A DNA stretch of 64,000 nt from Enterococcus mundtii (GTDB taxonomy: Bacteria; Bacillota; Bacilli; Lactobacillales; Enterococcaceae), in assembly GCF_002947535.1 (NCBI RefSeq), contig NZ_PUAP01000004.1:1-64000 (forward strand), given 5' to 3'. Under the pieces are notes generated by a model. That model saw nothing but the letters and a program-made list of their open reading frames with translations, was not told the DNA's origin and searched no databases. How positions within the stretch are numbered: position 1 is the first letter of the stretch; each line of letters starts with the position of its first letter. This document shows positions 37,223 to 45,313 of this stretch, in pieces. Both the position numbers and the translations under genes were made by a program.

Positions 37223-38557
37223 ATGGATTATTTATCATTTTTCTTTTGGTTTATTGAGAATGGATCTTGGGTAGCAGGGATCTCAATCTTAAGTGAAAGA
37301 AAATTAGGATGGAAGTTAACAGGTATAATGACCATCAGCTTTATCCCAATGTTCTTTTTGAGAGTATTATCTCCAATGACTAAAACTAATGGAATTGGTA
37401 CTATTATGTCACTATTACTTTTTGTTATTTTTATTTTACTTGTATTTTATAAAACAAAAAAAATAGTCACAAGTATTTTTATTTGTTCAATACCTATGAT
37501 TTTACAAATGAGTTTTATTTTTGTTGCTAATTTATTATTATGGCTATTATATGATGTAAATAGTATTCAAGAATCTTCTCAGATATTAATAATTACAATC
37601 GTAGAAGTTTGCTTATCAGCTTTAGCTTCAATAGGAGGCTGTTTAATTGTTAAAAACCTAATGAAAAGATATTTAATCAATGAGTTATTAGAAGGAAAGT
37701 ACGGTCCTCTATTTATTTTATTTCCAATGTTAGGTGTCATCATATTTTCAATGAATTTCTATTTTGTAAAAAGTACGAATTTCTTAGGTGACAGTAGTAT
37801 CAGAGGAAACATCATCCTATTTACAATTTTTAGCATCGTTCTATTACTCGTTGTGTTCATTCTTTTTAGAGTGATTTTCAATAACTTGAAAATTGAAAAT
37901 GAACGAAAACAGAACCAGCAACTCAGTATATACATGAAAGAGTTGGAAAAACAAAATGATGAAATTCGAAAGATACGACATGATTATCTCAATATCATGA
38001 CAACGATGTCTGGATATTTAGAACAAGAAGATGTAAAAGGATTGCAAGTCTACTTTTCTGATAAAATCAGACCATTGGGAGAAAAAATCGAAAAAAATGA
38101 TGCACAACTAGGACGTTTGACTTATATAAGAATCCCAGAAATCAAAGCTATTTTAGCAACCAAACTATTGCAAGCACAAAAATCAGAGATTCGTTTGATC
38201 GTTGATATAGTTGATCCAGTTGAAAATTTTCATATGGATACACTGAAATTAAGTCGTGCACTTGGTATTATCTTGGATAATGCCATTGAAGCAGCGAGAG
38301 AATCCGAGATACCTCAATTGGACATATCTTTTGTAGAAAAAAAGAATGAGCATTTTATTCTCGTTAAAAACACGTATCGAGAGACTCCCCCTATACATTT
38401 GATCTTTAAACAAGGCTTTTCTACAAAAGGGGAAAATCGAGGGTTGGGATTAAGTAATCTTAGAGAAATCTTCTCTGATTGTGAGAATGTGAGTCTTAAT
38501 ACGTATGTGGACGATGAAAAACATTTTTTCTTTCAAGAAATTTCGATTAACTACTAA
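37223..38557 (+). CDS. AgrC/ComD/FsrC-type sensor histidine kinase (HPK10)
   Basis: The 444-aa protein has about six or seven membrane spans over residues 1-225 with very short loops, the sensor type used for peptide pheromones. A cytoplasmic coiled stretch and a kinase domain follow: the H-box KIRHDYLNIM with His253, N-box LDNAIEAA, and G-box GENRGLGLSNLREI. This is the HPK10 class (AgrC, FsrC, ComD). The response regulator follows 13 bases on. No agrB-like protease or obvious cyclic-peptide precursor is adjacent. DNA is clearly AT-richer than the core genes to the left. Confidence 0.92.
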   Translation: MDYLSFFFWFIENGSWVAGISILSERKLGWKLTGIMTISFIPMFFLRVLSPMTKTNGIGTIMSLLLFVIFILLVFYKTKKIVTSIFICSIPMILQMSFIFVANLLLWLLYDVNSIQESSQILIITIVEVCLSALASIGGCLIVKNLMKRYLINELLEGKYGPLFILFPMLGVIIFSMNFYFVKSTNFLGDSSIRGNIILFTIFSIVLLLVVFILFRVIFNNLKIENERKQNQQLSIYMKELEKQNDEIRKIRHDYLNIMTTMSGYLEQEDVKGLQVYFSDKIRPLGEKIEKNDAQLGRLTYIRIPEIKAILATKLLQAQKSEIRLIVDIVDPVENFHMDTLKLSRALGIILDNAIEAARESEIPQLDISFVEKKNEHFILVKNTYRETPPIHLIFKQGFSTKGENRGLGLSNLREIFSDCENVSLNTYVDDEKHFFFQEISINY

Positions 38558-38570
38558 AGAGGAGCAACCC

Positions 38571-39281
38571 ATGATAGAAATTTTTATTTGTGAAGATGAA
38601 AAAGATCAGAGAAGAAAATTAACAAATTTCATCCATGACTATATAAATGCTGAAGGATACGATATGAGGATTTCCTTAGCAACAGCCAATCCACAGGAGA
38701 TTTTAGCCTATGTAGAAAAACATCAGCCCAGTGGCCTATACTTTATTGATATTGATTTGAATACGACAATCAATGGCTTACAGATGGCTTCAAAAATCAG
38801 AGAAAAAGACAAGGATTCGTTTATCGTATTCGTCACTACACATGTTGAATTGATGCAGTATACATTCAAACACAAATTAGAAGCATTAGATTTTATCAAC
38901 AAAGGTGAATTTAAAGAAATGAGAAAACAAATAGTTGAAAATATAGACTATGTCCACTCGTACCAAAAGTCAGTCAATGAAGCATTGACGTTCAAAATCG
39001 AAATGAACAACCGAACGATCACAGAAAAACTAGACAATATCATGTTTTTTGAAACATCAGGTAATAAGCATCGCGTAATCATGCATGCGCAAAATCGACA
39101 AATCGAGTTTTACGGTAGCCTAAATGAAATTGAAAAACAAGTAGATGTATTTTATCGCTGTCATCGCTCTTTTCTTGTCAATAAAAACAATATTAAAGAA
39201 ATCGATAAAACCAATCGTGAGCTTATCATGAAAAACGGGGAAGTCTGTTTAGTCTCATCTAGAGTAATCAATAAATTGTAA
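38571..39281 (+). CDS. AgrA/ComE/FsrA-type LytTR response regulator
   Basis: The 236-aa protein has a receiver domain with acidic pocket EDEKDQ, phospho-acceptor Asp60 in YFIDIDL, and the Thr/Lys switch positions. A C-terminal LytTR DNA-binding domain follows (IEMNNRTITEKLDNIMFFETSGNKHRV...YRCHRSFLVNKNNI). LytTR regulators bind pairs of direct repeats ahead of their targets. ATG 38571 follows AAAGAGGAG. It forms an operon with the kinase and ends at the terminator at 39309. Likely targets are the small genes and WxL cluster downstream (inference). Confidence 0.92.
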   Translation: MIEIFICEDEKDQRRKLTNFIHDYINAEGYDMRISLATANPQEILAYVEKHQPSGLYFIDIDLNTTINGLQMASKIREKDKDSFIVFVTTHVELMQYTFKHKLEALDFINKGEFKEMRKQIVENIDYVHSYQKSVNEALTFKIEMNNRTITEKLDNIMFFETSGNKHRVIMHAQNRQIEFYGSLNEIEKQVDVFYRCHRSFLVNKNNIKEIDKTNRELIMKNGEVCLVSSRVINKL

Positions 39282-39308
39282 TACGAATAACAAATCAATT
39301 ACTTAGTC

Positions 39309-39341
39309 AAGCACTTAGGAATTCCTGAGTGCTTTTTTTTA
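39309..39341 (+). terminator. Terminator after the two-component system
   Basis: AAGCACTTAGG pairs with CCTGAGTGCTT around AATT, followed by T8. Confidence 0.92.
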
Positions 39342-39399
39342 TTAATTGGGTTTCTAGTTTTTGTGCTTTGGGAAATAACATATTTTATAAAAAAAATTC

Positions 39400-39414
39400 T
39401 ACTATAAGATAGTA
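39400..39414. promoter_or_regulatory. Inverted repeat in the promoter region of the 38-aa peptide gene
   Basis: TACTAT-AAG-ATAGTA is a perfect 6-3-6 palindrome 64 bases ahead of the small hydrophobic peptide gene. It may be an operator or overlap a promoter; no clear LytTR direct-repeat pair is visible. Confidence 0.4.
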
Positions 39415-39477
39415 CAGTATATGAAGATGAAGACAGATTCTATCTGTTGAAAGTAACCAGTAAAGTGAGGGAAGAAG

Positions 39478-39594
39478 ATGACAAATTTTATTAGCAGAAT
39501 TTGGGTATTATTTATGATATGTGTGTTTTATACAACTTTTTCTGCGTTTATTTTAGTTTCAACTTTAATTTCTTTGATAAGTAGTTTTTTCTAG
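39478..39594 (+). CDS. 38-aa hydrophobic peptide
   Basis: ATG is preceded by a good GAGGGAAG ribosome site. The product begins MTNFISRIWVLFMICVFY and is hydrophobic nearly to its end (...LISLISSFF), with one positive residue (Arg7) and one cysteine (Cys15). It is a single membrane helix without a charged tail. It lies in its own transcription unit right after a peptide-sensing two-component system. It could be a pheromone precursor, a bacteriocin-like or toxic membrane peptide, or a small membrane regulator. It lacks the acidic C-terminal tail of AgrD precursors. Confidence 0.55.
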   Translation: MTNFISRIWVLFMICVFYTTFSAFILVSTLISLISSFF

Positions 39595-39729
39595 TTCTAG
39601 ATAGCGTGGATCAATACTAGAAAAAGTCGATTTTTTAAATCATATAGTTTCATAAAAACAAAAAGCAGAGGGGAGCATAATGTAAGAACAGAATAGAAAT
39701 ATTCTTATTCTACGTTGTGAAGAAAATAC

Positions 39730-40098
39730 ATGGATCAATTAACATTTGAAAATTACATAAATTACTATACTGGAGTTTTAAATAAATACAAGGCAAACTG
39801 TCCGATACTGTGCCAATATGCCGAGGAGAGGTTGGAAGAATTGAATCGAATAATGAATCTGCCAGTAAATGATACATTACAATCTGCTTTTTTTAAAGCA
39901 ATCACTTTAGATGTAAAGATACAATTGACAGATATATGGTTAAGTGGAGAGCGATTCGGACATACAGATACGGAAATCATTCATCTGATCGAAAAAGAAT
40001 ATGTATCTTTTAATCTGGAAATATGCGGATATGAGAGAAAAGGAGTGCCACCATACTCACTGATTTTTATGAGTGAAACATCGGTTAAGAAATTTTAA
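39730..40098 (+). CDS. Uncharacterised 122-aa helical protein
   Basis: The protein is soluble, mixed in charge and predicted largely helical, with four cysteines (two in NCPILCQ). It has no signal peptide or membrane span, and I recognise no family. The ribosome site GTGAAG is weak. A strong GAGGGGAG lies 50 bases upstream, followed by ATG-TAA, and then an AGAATA/TATTCT hairpin at 39690-39711. The AT-rich composition matches the accessory island. Small cytoplasmic proteins beside bacteriocin-like peptides are often immunity proteins, but that is only a guess. Confidence 0.7.
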   Translation: MDQLTFENYINYYTGVLNKYKANCPILCQYAEERLEELNRIMNLPVNDTLQSAFFKAITLDVKIQLTDIWLSGERFGHTDTEIIHLIEKEYVSFNLEICGYERKGVPPYSLIFMSETSVKKF

Positions 40099-40156
40099 GG
40101 ATACGCAACAATGGGTTTAGTTTAAATGACTTATGAAATAAAAAAGGATGTATTAT

Positions 40157-40345
40157 ATGAAAAAATTATTAATCATTTGTAGTGTGCTGTTTCTTCTCTT
40201 TGTAGGCTGTCTGATTTTATCTTTTCTATTATTTAGCAATAATCAAGAGGTTGCGATAGCAGAAATCCAGAAGATGGATATTCTAATAAATCAAGAAAAT
40301 AATCGGTTTACAGCAATTAAGGAAGTAGTCACGAACACTAAATAA
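40157..40345 (+). CDS. 62-aa single-span membrane peptide
   Basis: MKKLLIICSVLFLLFVGCLILSFLLF forms one membrane helix with a positive N-terminus, followed by about 35 polar residues (NNQEVAIAEIQKMDILINQ...). A lipobox (FVGC) at residues 15-18 might allow lipoprotein processing. ATG 40157 follows AAAGGATG; an in-frame ATG at 40148 lacks spacing. The next tiny frame begins at the base after its stop. Function unknown. Confidence 0.65.
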   Translation: MKKLLIICSVLFLLFVGCLILSFLLFSNNQEVAIAEIQKMDILINQENNRFTAIKEVVTNTK

Positions 40346-40423
40346 ATGGTGGCTGTTGTAATCTATTTATTAGGGGCTGTCTTGGTGGGGTTAATGATCT
40401 ATAAACAAAAAAATAAAGGTTAA
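40346..40423 (+). CDS. 25-aa membrane peptide, abutting the 62-aa gene
   Basis: The frame starts at the ATG directly after the preceding TAA (TAAATG) and encodes MVAVVIYLLGAVLVGLMIYK followed by a short basic end (QKNKG). One membrane helix with a positive tail is the expected shape of a small membrane peptide or of a detached wall-anchor tail. It has no ribosome site of its own, so translation would depend on coupling. It could be a decayed 3' end of a longer gene. Confidence 0.4.
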   Translation: MVAVVIYLLGAVLVGLMIYKQKNKG

Positions 40424-40479
40424 AGTGTTGTTCAAAAGCTATTGTTTGGATGACAACGGAATTTTATGAATAAAGTGGA

Positions 40480-40519
40480 AGATACGTTTAGGATGTCCTG
40501 AGCGCATCTTTTTTTTTAT
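40480..40519 (+). terminator. Terminator after the small-peptide genes
   Basis: AGATACG...AGGA pairs with TCCT...CGCATCT, followed by T9. It separates the small genes from the surface-protein cluster. Confidence 0.8.
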
Positions 40520-40619
40520 TTAGGAAGACTTCTTCGTTGTTTGTGTAGGTAAGAGAGGATAAATAAAAAAAGGTGTTAAGATTTCAAATGTGAAACGAGC
40601 AATGGGGGAGTAATAAAGA

Positions 40620-40907
40620 ATGAAAATCAAAAGATTACAAAATATAGTATTCCTAATTCTAATGTTTGTTGGGGTATTTTGTTTAAGTTGTATCATTGTT
40701 TCCCAACTAGATTTTTACCGGGCGATTACTGAAATTTTAAGGATAAAAGGATCAGACGAGAGTAATTATGGAATACTGTTTCACTATTTCGATATGTGGA
40801 AAATTATTTGGCTGTTTGCGACAACATATATCACAAGTTTTGGCACTGTCTATGTGATCAGTTATTTGTTGATCATAAGCTACAATAAATGGCAACGTAT
40901 AAAGTAA
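40620..40907 (+). CDS. 95-aa protein with two membrane spans
   Basis: Two hydrophobic helices (about residues 8-30 and 60-86) flank a polar loop (TEILRIKGSDESNYGILFHYFDMW). The ribosome site GGGGGAG is well placed. I recognise no family. It immediately precedes the WxL surface cluster, 41 bases before the BspA-type gene, and may be its first gene. Confidence 0.65.
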   Translation: MKIKRLQNIVFLILMFVGVFCLSCIIVSQLDFYRAITEILRIKGSDESNYGILFHYFDMWKIIWLFATTYITSFGTVYVISYLLIISYNKWQRIK

Positions 40908-40948
40908 AACATTATGTGTAGGTGAACTTTCGGAGAGGAGACCGATGA

Positions 40949-43069
40949 ATGATGGATAAGAAGAGAAAAAACACATATGAGGTTGCGATTATTGGGTTCG
41001 TACTCATGAATCTTTTACTTTCTAACTTTACACCGATCGTAGTGTCTCTGGAAGAAAATCTCACACAATCTACATTGGATTCCTCAGAAGAAAGTACTAC
41101 GGATTCCTCAGAATCCTTAGATGAAAGTATGCAGCCATCTGAAGAAGAGGAGAACTATGAAGAAGATTCTACTGAAAAAGTAGAAGAAGAACCTCCGACG
41201 ATTTCGACGACAGAAACAAGTGAACTTAGTAGTACACAAGAAGTATTTACACAAACGACGCAAATCGCAAGCGGAACTATTGGTACTTCCACTTGGCAAC
41301 TTGATGACTCTGGTGAAGTATCTGTAGGAGATGGTGATTGGACAAATTGGACACCTGGAGCTACATCGCCATGGATTAGTTATGCTAGTCAAATCAAGAG
41401 TATTAATTTTTCGGGACAAATAGTGGCAGGCAAGTATATATCAAATTTATTTAGAGATTTAAGCGAATGTATGACGATATCAAACTTAGGTAATTTGAAT
41501 ACTATCAATACGATTTCTATGTCTAATATGTTTTACGGTGCTAGAAAATTAAGCAATCTTAGTTTAAAAGATTTAGAAACTGAGAATCTACAGTCTATGT
41601 CTAGTATGTTTAGAGATACCGGCAGTTTAGTAGAGATTGATTTAAGTATGTTACAGCTTACAAATGTAACAGATATGACAAGCATGTTCCAGGATGAAGA
41701 TAAAAATGGTTCGAGTAAATTGGAAAAAGTGACATTTGGCATATTAAATACAAAAAGTTCTGTGAAGATGAATAGTATGTTTAGAAATGCTAGAAAGCTA
41801 AAAAAAGTAAATTTAAGTTCTTCAATCATAGGCATAGGAAAAGAAAAGAAGGTTTCTGTCGCAAATATACATCATATGTTTAAAAATAATAATTCGTTAA
41901 CTTCTGTGAATCTTAGTGGTTTAGACACTAGTAAAGTAACTGATATGAGTGAGCTGTTCTATGGGACTAACTCATTAAAAAAAATAATTACCAGTAGAGA
42001 AGAAATAGAAGACATAGATCTTGAAGGTTTAAATACTAGCAATGTAACAGACATGAACGGTATGTTTTATGGGATGAGTGCAGTGAGAAGTTTAGATTTG
42101 AGTAATTTTATTACAAATAAAGTGACAAATATGAACAGTATGTTTTATGGGATGAGTACATTGAAAAGTTTGGATTTAAGCAAATTTGATACTGGTGAAG
42201 TAATAAATATGAACGGTATGTTCTATGGAATGAGTGCAATGAAAACTTTGGATTTAAGTAATTTTAATACTAGTAAAGTGACAAATATGAACTATATGTT
42301 TTGTGGAATGAGTTCATTAACAGAAATAAATTTAAGCAGTTTTTACATTGATACAATGATGACTATGGAAAATATGTTTTTCGATACTAATATTCAAATA
42401 TTAAGGCTTAGTAAACATTTTTCCTTTAAAAAAACCGCACAATTACCCTCGATACAACAAACTAATGAATATACGGGTTATTGGCAAAATATCGGTAGCG
42501 GAACAGTTGACCGCCCTACAGGTACACACGTGCTAACATCAGACCAATTAATGGATAAATATAATGAAGAAATCAGTGACACATATGTGTGGCAAAAACC
42601 AACTACATCAGATTGGATCAATGTGACATTTCCTCTTAAAGTATCGTATGGTACTTCTGATAAAAAAGAAGATGGATATCACATTACCTCCGATGATTTT
42701 CAGATCACGAACCATTCTGAGTTGCCTGTGAAAGTATCTGCAAGTCGTTGGGACACGGATAGTGATAGTGATAAAAAGGTAGAAGAAATACAGTCTTTAA
42801 ATATTGCAACTTCGCAAGGCGTGTCTATTGGTCTAGTACAAGATGGCGGAGATGTTTTGAGTAATATGAGTTCTATGTTAGTTTTATCCTCGCCTAATCC
42901 ACAAGAAGGTGATTGGTCAGATGAGGATGATATAGGTACTTTCCGTTTTACAGGTAGGCTTAGTAATTTATTCGACGCTACGGAAACGAAAAAAACTAAT
43001 GGCCAGCTTACACTTGAATTTGAAGTTTTAAATCCAGGAGGACCAGATGCGAAACCGCTAGAAGAATAA
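40949..43069 (+). CDS. BspA-repeat surface protein with WxL-like C-terminal domain
   Basis: The 706-aa protein has a signal peptide-like start (residues 1-33), a Ser/Thr/Glu-rich linker to about 105, and then about a dozen 26-residue BspA/DUF285 leucine-rich repeats (units such as NGMFYGMSAVRSLDLSNF). The C-terminal ~170 residues have the WxL-type beta pattern (WINVTFPLKVSYG...FRFTGRLSNLF...LTLEFEV). BspA repeats bind host matrix proteins in other bacteria, and WxL domains bind the wall non-covalently. This corresponds to the CscC-type partner in cell-surface complexes. GGAGAGGAG precedes the ATG. Confidence 0.85.
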   Translation: MMDKKRKNTYEVAIIGFVLMNLLLSNFTPIVVSLEENLTQSTLDSSEESTTDSSESLDESMQPSEEEENYEEDSTEKVEEEPPTISTTETSELSSTQEVFTQTTQIASGTIGTSTWQLDDSGEVSVGDGDWTNWTPGATSPWISYASQIKSINFSGQIVAGKYISNLFRDLSECMTISNLGNLNTINTISMSNMFYGARKLSNLSLKDLETENLQSMSSMFRDTGSLVEIDLSMLQLTNVTDMTSMFQDEDKNGSSKLEKVTFGILNTKSSVKMNSMFRNARKLKKVNLSSSIIGIGKEKKVSVANIHHMFKNNNSLTSVNLSGLDTSKVTDMSELFYGTNSLKKIITSREEIEDIDLEGLNTSNVTDMNGMFYGMSAVRSLDLSNFITNKVTNMNSMFYGMSTLKSLDLSKFDTGEVINMNGMFYGMSAMKTLDLSNFNTSKVTNMNYMFCGMSSLTEINLSSFYIDTMMTMENMFFDTNIQILRLSKHFSFKKTAQLPSIQQTNEYTGYWQNIGSGTVDRPTGTHVLTSDQLMDKYNEEISDTYVWQKPTTSDWINVTFPLKVSYGTSDKKEDGYHITSDDFQITNHSELPVKVSASRWDTDSDSDKKVEEIQSLNIATSQGVSIGLVQDGGDVLSNMSSMLVLSSPNPQEGDWSDEDDIGTFRFTGRLSNLFDATETKKTNGQLTLEFEVLNPGGPDAKPLEE
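42050..42310 (+). repeat. 78-bp tandem repeats in the BspA-type gene
   Basis: Three consecutive near-identical 78-bp units, each with AACGGTATGTTTTATGGGAT or a close variant, encode the best conserved leucine-rich repeats, with a partial fourth after them. Similarity at DNA level suggests recent duplication and possible copy-number variation between strains. Confidence 0.7.
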
Positions 43070-43107
43070 CTTATGTCACTAGGAATCAATTTGAAAAGAG
43101 GAGAACC

Positions 43108-43635
43108 ATGATTCATTCACAAAATGCGAATAATAAAAACAAAGTACGAAAAACACTCGACAAGTTGTTGTTACTGCTACTTTTTCTAACAATTGCTGGA
43201 GGGCTATATTGGTATTTATCTATTAAGCCTACAACTATTGTAAGTGGGATTTTTCCAAGTGCAAAAGCAGCTCAAAAGATTACCCCTGATGAAATGAAAG
43301 ACTACGCCCAAAAAGAGGTTGATAAAAGTAATGTAACAATCAATGTTCATCCCAAAGTGAGTGTACAGGAGAATGGAACGAGTGCGACCATGTGGGTGCA
43401 AAACATTCCAATCAATATGACTGGACAACAAGCAATACTACAAGATAAGGAAACTGGCGAAGTTCTTGCTGAATCTGGTTTGATTGAACCTGGTGAAGAA
43501 GTAAGAACGATCGAACTTACTAAAAAAATGACCAGTGGAACTTATAACGGTGTGATTTTAATTGAGTTTTATGATCTAGAAAAAAAAGAGCAAATCGGAG
43601 AAACTTCTGTAAATGTTCAGATCAATGTGGAATAA
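43108..43635 (+). CDS. 175-aa membrane-anchored protein of the WxL cluster
   Basis: After a basic N-terminus there is one membrane span (about residues 18-36) and an extracellular domain. The last 90 residues alternate hydrophobic and polar residues and look like one immunoglobulin-like beta sandwich (ENGTSATMWVQNIPINMTG...SGTYNGVILIEFYDLEKKEQIGETSVNVQINV). I recognise no family. It occupies the place in the cluster where a much larger DUF916/DUF3324 protein normally occurs, and might do its job in reduced form. AAGAGGAG precedes the ATG; gaps to neighbours are 38 and 66 bases. Confidence 0.7.
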   Translation: MIHSQNANNKNKVRKTLDKLLLLLLFLTIAGGLYWYLSIKPTTIVSGIFPSAKAAQKITPDEMKDYAQKEVDKSNVTINVHPKVSVQENGTSATMWVQNIPINMTGQQAILQDKETGEVLAESGLIEPGEEVRTIELTKKMTSGTYNGVILIEFYDLEKKEQIGETSVNVQINVE

Positions 43636-43701
43636 TTTTCTCTTCATAGAAAATTAAATAAATATATATATATTAATACAGGCAAGCAAAGGAGAATAGT
43701 A

Positions 43702-44463
43702 ATGAAAAAAGTAAATTTAGTCGCAAGTTTAATGGTAGGAGCATGTTTAACAACAAGTTTGATCAATAGTTTCGAAGTAATGGCAGCTTCAAATGAAAAC
43801 AATATCAATAATAATGGCGATGGCGATAATAAAACGGATGGGAAAATTGCCGTAGAAGGTACTCTTGGTCCAGATAATACAAATCCAGATATTGAGGAGC
43901 CTGGTGAAAAAGATGATTTAATCAATGTTACTATCCCAATAAAAATAGCTTATTGGACTGTAGAAGACACAGAGGACGTGACTAATAATCACAACTCAAT
44001 TGTGTCAAGCGAGCATACAATAACTAATAACTCATCCAACCCAGTAAAGATTGATGTGTCAAATTTTGAGTTTGAATCTGACCCAGAGTCTCAAAGCAGG
44101 CCAGAGAAAAATTTTGCTAGTTTAGGAATTATGGCAACGTACGAAAAAGGAAAAGAAGTAAATGAAGATGAAGGGGAAGAAGAAGGAAATGAGCAAGTTA
44201 AAGCTGATATTAACTTGGTGTCTGCTGGCGTTTTACAAAATGTGAAGGGTAAAGCATTTATGGTTTTAGCATACCGTGATGCTTCTGCGAATAGTCAATG
44301 GTATCAAGGTTCACATATCGGTACTTTTAGTTTTAATGGAGAGGTTTCTCAATCTGAAGAAATTGAAGAAAAAATATTTAATCGTGCATCTATACCGACT
44401 GTTATAAAGAGTGATTTGCAATTGTCGTTCACAGCATTGGAAAAAAATGGTCAAGAATATTAA
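43702..44463 (+). CDS. Secreted WxL-domain-like surface protein
   Basis: A signal peptide (residues 1-28, ending VMAAS) leads to an Asn/Asp/Gly-rich start. A beta-rich domain follows, with INVTIPIKIAYWTVEDT, ITNNSSNPVKIDVSNFE and GSHIGTFSFNGEV, the pattern of CscB-type WxL proteins and closely parallel to the C-terminal domain of the BspA-type protein two genes upstream. WxL proteins attach non-covalently to peptidoglycan. GGAGAATAGTA precedes the ATG, and only two bases separate it from the LPKTG gene. Confidence 0.82.
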   Translation: MKKVNLVASLMVGACLTTSLINSFEVMAASNENNINNNGDGDNKTDGKIAVEGTLGPDNTNPDIEEPGEKDDLINVTIPIKIAYWTVEDTEDVTNNHNSIVSSEHTITNNSSNPVKIDVSNFEFESDPESQSRPEKNFASLGIMATYEKGKEVNEDEGEEEGNEQVKADINLVSAGVLQNVKGKAFMVLAYRDASANSQWYQGSHIGTFSFNGEVSQSEEIEEKIFNRASIPTVIKSDLQLSFTALEKNGQEY

Positions 44464-44465
44464 AT

Positions 44466-44783
44466 ATGAAAAAAATTGTATATGTTTTGTTAACTATTGT
44501 GATTATCTTTCAACTAGGAATTACAAAGGTTCAGGCAGAGATACAGTCAGAAATACAAGTCATTGGACGAATAGGTAGTAAGGAAGAAAGTCTAAGTAAA
44601 CAAAATGATGAAAATGAACTAAAAGAGACATTGATTATTAATAGTGGTAAAGCTAATAGTAAATATTTGCCTAAAACAGGCAGTGATAGTAGTTTCTTTT
44701 TAATATTGATTGGTGCCATCTTTTCGTGGCTTGTATTATTAAATAGAATTAAGAATGATACTCACTCATACAACAAAGTATGA
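44466..44783 (+). CDS. Small LPXTG-anchored protein (CscD type)
   Basis: The 105-aa protein has a signal peptide (to about residue 24, KVQA), a short polar middle, the sortase motif LPKTG near residue 68, a hydrophobic span and a basic tail. Short LPXTG proteins are a standard member of WxL surface clusters (CscD), anchored to the wall by sortase A. It starts two bases after the WxL gene, which ends with AAGAATATTAA, so translation is probably coupled. Confidence 0.85.
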   Translation: MKKIVYVLLTIVIIFQLGITKVQAEIQSEIQVIGRIGSKEESLSKQNDENELKETLIINSGKANSKYLPKTGSDSSFFLILIGAIFSWLVLLNRIKNDTHSYNKV

Positions 44784-44842
44784 CAATATTTCTTCTAAAA
44801 TTGTTGTATCGATCTTTAAAAAATAATCCTATCTTCCACCAA

Positions 44843-44884
44843 AGAAAATCCAGCTTACGAGACAATGTTTAAGTTGGATTTTCG
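44843..44884 (+). terminator. Probable terminator of the WxL cluster
   Basis: GAAAATCCA pairs with TGGATTTTC, extended by GCTTA/TAAGT. The loop is moderate and the following T-tract is weak. Confidence 0.6.
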
Positions 44885-44999
44885 ATTGATTAAAAAGGGT
44901 ACAAGAGGTCATTTAGTGACTCTTTAAGAAAACGGCTGATAGAATTCTAGGTGAATAGTTCAAAAATGAAATAGAATCCCATAAATGGAGCATGACATT

Positions 45000-45233
45000 A
45001 TGAAGGAAAATATACATAGATTTAAAAAAATAAAAACTTTTCATTTTAAGCACTGGATCAATTACTTGGTTATATCTACACTTTTTATATACACAGTGGT
45101 GTCTTGGCTTTTGAATGTCTATGGCGCAAATTTTTCGTATTTTCTGGTAATGAAGGTGAATTTAAGAAAATATTTTTCGGGGAAGCGTATAGGGGATACA
45201 AATAATACTGAGAAACTTATATCCGTTTTTTGA
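45000..45233 (+). CDS. Uncharacterised 77-aa membrane protein
   Basis: A basic N-terminus (MKENIHRFKKIKTFHFKHW) is followed by one hydrophobic span and a basic C-terminal part (KVNLRKYFSGKRIG). GGAG is nine bases before ATG 45000. It may be a membrane protein of the island or a truncated remnant; composition is AT-rich and no family is recognised. Confidence 0.45.
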   Translation: MKENIHRFKKIKTFHFKHWINYLVISTLFIYTVVSWLLNVYGANFSYFLVMKVNLRKYFSGKRIGDTNNTEKLISVF

Positions 45234-45313
45234 TCATCAAGGAACTTATTTTTATCATAGTAACAGGGTTATCGATTTAATAAAGTAAATGAACAACTAT
45301 TACGGAGGACAAA

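Noticed and set aside
42050-42310. Regular repeats that might be taken for a CRISPR array
   Set aside because: The units are 78 bp, in frame, and encode leucine-rich repeats; no spacers or cas genes are present.
42700-43116. Minus-strand frame of 138 codons
   Set aside because: Opposite the WxL domain of the BspA-type gene; serine-rich translation typical of an antisense artefact.
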